This document shows, one piece after another, positions 58,461 to 64,000 of a DNA stretch of 64,000 bases; the first letter of the stretch is position 1, and each line of letters starts with the position of its first letter. The DNA is taken from the NCBI GenBank assembly GCA_950022655.1, contig OX465592.1, forward strand, positions 5,229,544 through 5,293,543, given 5' to 3'. Origin of the DNA: Alentia gelatinosa (taxonomy: Eukaryota; Annelida; Polychaeta; Phyllodocida; Polynoidae). The notes beneath the pieces were generated by a model. It made no database searches and had not been told where the DNA came from. It saw nothing but the letters and a program-made list of their open reading frames with translations. Made by a program: the position numbers and the translations under genes.

Positions 58461-61197
58461 CTTATACGACAGAGATCATAAAATATTCAATAGAGACACC
58501 AATATGTAAAGTTACATTAGCATTTCTGTCGATATTTCATATGTTTCAAATTTGTTATTGTCTCATCTCTATCATATATTGTATAGCTGTATTTACCTCC
58601 TATTACATTACAAGATGGCTTTTTGGTACCTGAACCTAACTACAATTAATGATTACTAGATAATAACGATCAGTTTGTGGGTGAGACTTGCATAAGTTGT
58701 TGAGGCGCTACAGGTTGGGCAGCGACTTGAGGAGCGTAATTTGGTACCTGAACCTAACTACAGTTAATGTTTACAAGATAATTAACAATCAGTCTGTCGG
58801 TGAGACCCATGTATGTTGTCAAGGCACTGCATGTTGGGCAGTGAATTGAGGACTGTCATTGGGTACCTGAACCTAACTACAGTTAATCAATGATTACTCA
58901 ATAATTAACGGTCAGTCTGTAGGTAAACCTCATGTATGTTGTCGAGGGGTTGCAGTTCGGACAGAGACTTGAGGACCGTCATATGGTACCTGAACCCAAC
59001 TACAGTTCATTAATGACTACTAGATAATTAACAATCAGTCTGTCGGTAAGACTCATGTATGTTATTGAGGCACTGCCTGTTGGGCAGCGACTTGAGGACC
59101 GTCATTTGGTACCTGAACCTAACTACAGTTAATGATTATGAGATAATCAACAATCAGTCTGTCGGTGAGACTCGAGTATGTTGTCGAGGCGCTGCAGGTT
59201 GGGCAGGGACTTGAGGACTGTCATTCAGTACCTGAATCTAACTACAGTTAATGATTACTAGATAACTAACAATCAGTCTGTCAGTGAGACTTACGTATGT
59301 TGTCAAGGCGTTGCAGGTTGGGCAGCGACTTGAGGACCGTCATTCGGTACCTGTCGCCCACAGCACACGGATTGTCGGCCAGCCACAGCACGCGCAGGCG
59401 CGGCAGTCTGCGCAGGAAGTGAATCTCGGCTAAGTTGGCGATGTCGTTTTTACGTATGTAAAGTTCCTCCAGGTTCATGGTCTCAGCAAAGTCTTGTAGG
59501 CTTGTGATGTGGTTCACACTAAATATCAAACAGAACAGATTCAGTTATAACTTCTTTATCGATGTATCACATCACTGACCTGGAGATATAAATGTGACAG
59601 AAAATGTATTCCTCCTCATGTTTATCCATTAAAGATTTTATCCGTTTTCCTAATATTATGTACAGTTGACTTATATAACAGTGTAGCGAACTACTGGTCG
59701 CTGAGAGTGTGTGACCACTCTCCGTGAAGCGGCAGTCCATCAGTGGCTGAGACAACAGTCGCTACCCCGTGCCAACACCTCAGCACAGGTGGGTTCAGAT
59801 TGAATCCGGGAAAGGTAGGGAGACTCAGGATCTACAACCTAGCACTTAACTACGGATACAAGACCAGACTCTAGACTATTTAGATACAAAGCCTTTATTT
59901 ATGTATCTCTTTACAGTAGATTGGTGCTGTGGGGCACCAACTAGCGCGGGAAGAGATTTGGGTCTCAGATAACTCAGATGTACATTTTTCTTTTGAGTTT
60001 TTCTTGTATTTTTCCAATATATCAACGTGAATTTGAGACCTTGTACTCGCAAGAATATAAATGACTGAACGGCTTGTGACAAATGCAAAGGACCACAGGT
60101 ACAGTACTCACCTTAGACTTACTATTTGTACATTGGTCATCTTCCTGATAATTGAAATATCTGTCAAATCGCTTGCCCTAGAAAATAAACGATACTTTCA
60201 TATCATTAAACATACAAACATGTATTATTGTGGTTGATAAGTATCTGAATAATATGCTTTGTTGCCAGGACGCTTTGGTTTCTGTGGGGAGACCGATGGA
60301 CACTATGTAGCACCATCCCTTTAATTTAATGTTTTTTTAATTCGATAACACTTGACTTTCTCTCAAGAGTTGCTAGTATGTGTATTACTTTCTTAGTTCT
60401 TAGCAGATTCTAAATTCTCATCATTTTGATTTTTATATATGGAATAGATAGCTAATTATCCTAAGGAAATATATTGCACTTGTCTAGATACAAACAGTCA
60501 AACAATGGAGTTCATGGGACATAAAAACATAGACTTTAACGCCGATGTAACCTTCATTTTTGAGGATTCGCCCCGCCTTAAATGCTAATTTGTTTGTGTG
60601 TGATTTAACATTCCAAAAGTACCCTGTAGGTAAGGACCATCAAGGATTTTAGCTTTTCACGTTTGCAGACTAATTTTTGTCAATTCTTTCCAACAATTTT
60701 ATAAACTCTCACAGAAAGATGATTATTAATCATTATATCTTCCTTTGGAAGTCTAATGTTCAAGTTGCTACTATGTCAAAGGTATTTTCTTTCTTCCCTG
60801 TACAAACAGTTCAGAAGGATATAGAGAAATCTATATGCTGTACAGTCATACAAAGGCACACAGCATGTTTGTCGCGATGCCAACAAGAATATGTGTCTTG
60901 GGGTTGAGCAGATTTTTCTCCAATGACTCAAGTCCATAGTGAAACATAATTCCCAGGATAACCGCGAAATAACATGGTAGTATCATTTCACGTCAAGGGC
61001 CATACATCCTAAATATATTTGTAATTTTGGCCTGATTTGATGCGAGTTTGGAAAACCGAAAAGTTCAATGTTACTGTTAGTTAATGGGCTTACGCCATTT
61101 CAACTTAGAATTCTTACCAGCAGTTGAGTTTCCGCACATTCTCTAAATCAGAAGCCCTGGAGCGTGCCAGCACCAATCTTTCTGTAAGTTTAACCAT
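55662..61197 (-). CDS. CFAP410: cilia- and flagella-associated protein 410 (C21orf2)
   Basis: Seven coding exons in transcript order: 61118-61197, 60112-60177, 59295-59518, 58243-58460, 57268-57602, 56634-56727, 55662-55766. All GT-AG, all phases consistent, 373 residues (human 256). CFAP410 is a leucine-rich-repeat protein of the ciliary base that works with NEK1 and SPATA7; human variants cause retinal and skeletal ciliopathies and ALS risk. Evidence: MVKLTERLVLARSRASDLEN and VRKLNCWASDLTDISI match human MKLTRKMVLTRAKASELHS and VRKLNCWGSRLTDISI. The LRR cap LPRLRVLWLADNPC is nearly identical, and the C-terminal helix IVQAVLHLIKELDDESLQIV matches human [20 protein letters not shown]. Extra length comes from an acidic insert in exons 4-5. 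Confidence 0.95.
56880..57062. mobile_element. hairpin element in CFAP410 intron 5
   Basis: A long foldback: CGTCCTGACTGTAGACGAAA pairs with TTTCGTCCACAGTAAGGACG, and GTCGATATCATACTGCC pairs with GGCAGTATGATATCGAC around TTCCACCTATGGCTTCA. The left flank TTATATACCTGTGTCC and AAGGTATGTAATAAT echo hairpin family A, so it may be a distant relative with different arms. Confidence 0.65.
58625..59290 (-). repeat. 120-bp tandem copies of the CFAP410 exon 3/intron 3 junction
   Basis: Each unit holds about 60 bases of the exon 3 end (the codons for MTVLKSLPNLQRLDNI) plus about 60 intronic bases (CTAACTACAGTTAATGATTA). Five copies precede a partial sixth. The real junction (59294/59295) is the first unit in transcript order. 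Its donor AACATAC|GTAAGT reads ATGAG, ATGAG, ATGGG, TCGAG or TGCAAG in the copies. Confidence 0.93.
59295..61197 (-). other. CFAP410: CFAP410 exons 1-3, leucine-rich repeats
   Basis: Residues 1-123. Exon 1 encodes the capping helix, exon 2 the first LRR strands (DLTDISIIRKMTNVQIVSL). Exon 3 encodes the next repeats (MNLEELYIRKNDIANLAEIH, then FLRRLPRLRVLWLADNPC) and the C-terminal LRR cap (YRMTVLKSLPNLQRLDNI). Conserved positions known from the human protein, such as the RYRMTVL cap, are intact. Confidence 0.93.
59700..59800 (+). repeat. possible tRNA-related SINE fragment
   Basis: CAGTGGCTGAGACAACAG resembles an A-box region and GGTGGGTTCAGATTGAATCC resembles a B-box T arm about 45 bases later. 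Pairing outside the T arm is poor, so the call is tentative. Confidence 0.3.
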
Positions 61198-61653
61198 CCT
61201 GAAAGTCTATAGATTCCCCAGGATTCCAACAACACTAGAAGACAGCTTCGTTGAGTTTGGTCTGTCTGGTCTTGTAGCGGGCTTCGCAACAACCGGAAGT
61301 TTTCATGGAGCTTGTTACTAACATGCAGTACGCCGAAAGATAGGTACCATCGTCATTATTTGGTCGGTCATTTTTATTTTAGTTTCGTTAAAAAATATAT
61401 TAGCCGTTTTCTGAGAAGACAAAAAGTAAAAACATTATATTCTATATGATAAAATTATTTGATATCACAAAGCATTTTTATGATGTAATTTGACCTTAAG
61501 TTTTTCTTTAAAAAATCTGTTATTTAAATACCAACACATATTGTACTTGCGGTATTTACTATCAACAAATACATTTTGGGGGAACTTTCAAAGTTTGTAA
61601 ACAATCGCGATCTATGTAGATCATATACCCTTTCAAAGGGTTAGCCATAAATT
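61198..61653. promoter_or_regulatory. CFAP410 / unknown-gene bidirectional promoter
   Basis: Start codons of the two divergent genes lie 456 bases apart. A good ETS site, ACCGGAAGTT, is at about 61292, close to the CFAP410 side. There is no TATA box. The region is only moderately CpG-rich. Function is inferred from the head-to-head layout. Confidence 0.5.
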
Positions 61654-63550
61654 ATGAGCCGGCAAAAGAACGATGACCCTAACAAGCGAGTTGTCGACCT
61701 TGCCGGGAAGGTTTCAGAAGCAAAAGATAAAGATATTCCGAAGCTTCTACTCCAGCTCCAAGGTTCGTACTGTTTCGCGCGAGTTAAAACATGTCACTGA
61801 CAGTGGCACTATTCTATGTCAGATCTTGATGCATCACTGTAACTTTGATTTAATCGCGGGGGCTCCTAAAACACCTCAAAACGCCAATAGAAATTTCGAT
61901 ATATTCCTTAAATGCATATACCATGAGCTGGGATTAATTGTAAATAGGCATAAAGTTGCCCTTTTGATCTCCAACCTCCAGTAACTAAATTGATCTTTAA
62001 AAAAATGTAATGAAGGTAAACTCACAAAAAACCAGACACAGTAATTCTTGTTGACAGATCTTATTATTGGCCAAGATGACAATTGGTGTACATGGTGGTA
62101 TCAAAGTTAGTCACGACGTTTCGCACATGTTCAATGTGCTTCCTCAGGTCTTTAAAAAAAGAAGAAGTAATAATAATAATATTTTTAAAAAGAAGAAATT
62201 TATACCTTTACGATTTAAAATCAATCAAGTGTCGTCCAAGAGTGTAGTCTCTCCACAGGCATTTCAAGAGACAAACAAGGGTATTGACTATTGTAATAAT
62301 GAGTCTGGCCTGTTTCAACTTTTTAGTTGATAACTCTCAGTTTCCATAGAGATAAGGGTAAGTCTAGGAATAGGTTAACCAATGTGTTGTTCTACTGCCA
62401 GGTTTGGTGTTCCTGCATTATCTCAGTCATATCGACAGTATGGCCGAGGTGATATGCATGTCTGACACATCAAACTGTAGCTGTAATACCATAGAATAAT
62501 AAGGGGCAATCTGTACACTTTCTCTGGAGATAATCTCAACAGATATTATAGATATATATCTCTCATACACTCTAAACAATACGTTACCAGGTGTTTATTT
62601 GGCTGCTGGCATTGCCAAACCAAGTAGATAAGATGCTACACTGGCCTGTGGAAAAAAAGTATGTTCAATTTTAATACCTGCTTAGATTATCCCAGAGGAG
62701 ATTAAGCTATTGTATCGTAATCTATGGTATTCCAGCTCCAATTTGGTGGTTTACAGTCATACCTCAGATATGGTGAAGGTATCACAGGAATACCGCATGT
62801 GACTGTATATACACATTGGCAAACATTAGCATCATATACCTATCTTTATCTATGAAAAAAAGACACAGAGACACTTATCAGCAATCAAATTTAGACAGCC
62901 CAGACTCGGTATAAATAAACGCTCCTGCAATCACACCCACCGTTCACACTCTAGGTGTGATTGCTCTATTTCTCTATAGCCATGAGGCCAGACCCAGTCA
63001 TGTTTGTCCGAGCGATGGCCTAAGGAACTCACCGTAAGGTGGCGTTGAACGGAAACACCTGTATTAGATTGCCTTTCAAAATTTTCAAAACTGTTAACAT
63101 TTCACTTTGAGCCAATTATTTAGATGAGAATTCAGATGCGATACAGAAGAATCAAGAAGGCAAGTGCCTAGATGTTTGTGATATGTTACAAATTATGCGA
63201 CATACTTTCATCCTATTAGGATACATATTTGACCGAGCGAGCGCCTAACATTGCATCGTATGGTGGCGTTGAACAGTGAAACTACAATGATATTACCCCA
63301 ACTTGGGCCCAAGTGAAAGATTCTTCAGCCTAGTGTGATCTATGTAATTCTCTTAATGTTGCCAATGAGATTTTATTAATTTTTTAGACATTCTCGACAC
63401 CTTCAAGGACAAGGGGAAGAAGTTACTACTCGTCAAACAAGATGCCTGGAGTTTTGACTTGTTACATGTTCTGTCACTCACACTCAAACAAGAATTCTCT
63501 AAAGTCGAGGGCCAGTGGGAAACCGCCGCTAAACTCATCAATGTTCTCAG
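61654..63550 (+). CDS. unrecognised helical protein, first two coding exons (3' part off window)
   Basis: Exon 61654-61762 (36 codons plus one base) ends at CAAG|GTTCGT. Exon 63388-63550 begins after TTTTTTAG and ends CTCAG|GTATGT. Phases match and the join reads KLLLQLQDILDTFKDK without a gap. The 90 residues are rich in Leu, Lys, Asp and Glu with amphipathic spacing (PKLLLQLQDILDTF, FDLLHVLSLTLKQEF, ETAAKLINVLR), as in ARM/HEAT-like or other all-helical scaffolds. No membrane segment, signal or catalytic motif is present. I do not recognise the family. The donor at 63550 is in phase 2 and no third exon is seen before the window ends. Confidence 0.7.
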
Positions 63551-64000
63551 GTATGTAAATAATCTCCAAGGAACCGTAGTCAGATCAAGTGAATCAACAG
63601 GAAAGGGAAATATGTTTTGATTCTGTATCGATTTTCTCTTTTAATTTCAAAACTAATTTGTTTGGGATTGAGAAATCATATGTTGTATTGGAATTTCATA
63701 TAAATCTGTAAGTTGTAAATTTTAAACTACGACGCATATTATATTATAACAGCATGAATGAATTAAACCAAATGATAAAATATCTAGATATTGCTTTCCC
63801 TTTCGTAGAAGCAGATCATTATCAATATAATCGTTAAAAATCTATTTATATGAGGTGATGCAGCATTGTATAAATTTTCCTTTTAGAATCGACTGAAAAC
63901 CAACGCACGCTAAAGCCCTAGATGAGGCGATATCCGTAGAAATCTCTTATTGGCATGACTGTATAATGATTCCTCTGGGAACACCCATGTAATTGTATTG
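63551..64000. other. intron of the unrecognised gene, right edge
   Basis: A+T-rich sequence. A TTTTAG acceptor-like site at about 63885 is followed in the required phase by ATC GAC TGA, so it would end translation after two codons and is not accepted as the next exon. Confidence 0.5.

Noticed and set aside
63885..63900. Third exon of the right-edge gene after CCTTTTAG
   Set aside because: In the phase required by the preceding donor it reads ATC GAC TGA and ends after two codons.

Overview
This window looks like nuclear DNA of an intron-rich bilaterian animal, probably a marine invertebrate of the lophotrochozoan type (mollusc, brachiopod or annelid-like). That placement is an inference. It rests on GT-AG introns, four conserved animal or eukaryotic genes that resemble their human counterparts, an A+T-rich noncoding background, many tandem repeats and small foldback or terminal-inverted-repeat (TIR) elements. 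No prokaryotic operon, CRISPR array, rRNA or viral gene was seen.

Layout. (1) 1.25-3.5 kb, plus: COX14, a small mitochondrial inner-membrane factor for cytochrome c oxidase assembly. (2) 3.5-11.7 kb: intergenic repeats. (3) 11.67-26.68 kb, minus: INO80D, a chromatin-remodelling subunit, with 11 coding exons whose phases all agree (1549 codons) and a likely first exon at 26.6 kb. (4) 27.5-46.5 kb, plus: WDR37, a seven-bladed WD40 protein with 11 coding exons (481 codons). INO80D and WDR37 lie head to head around a CpG-rich promoter. (5) 46.5-55.66 kb: gene-poor, filled with minisatellites. (6) 55.66-61.20 kb, minus: CFAP410 (C21orf2), a ciliary leucine-rich-repeat protein with 7 coding exons (373 codons). 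(7) 61.65 kb to the right edge, plus: the first two exons of an unrecognised helical protein, head to head with CFAP410.

The genes do not form one pathway: mitochondrial assembly, chromatin remodelling, PACS-linked signalling and cilium biology. All start from short, partly bidirectional housekeeping-type promoters.

The most unusual feature is where the minisatellites sit. Several tandem arrays contain or touch an exon edge. The CFAP410 stop codon and last codons form one unit of a 48-bp array. The 3' end of CFAP410 exon 3, with its 5' splice site, is copied about five times in the next intron, and every copy has lost the GT. The WDR37 exon 1 5' splice site is copied about nine times, with GT kept in at least the nearest four. 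The COX14 3' splice site is duplicated at a 57-bp spacing that stays in frame. Further arrays abut 3' splice sites in WDR37 and INO80D. Together these suggest that splice junctions are repeatedly caught in local tandem duplication in this genome.
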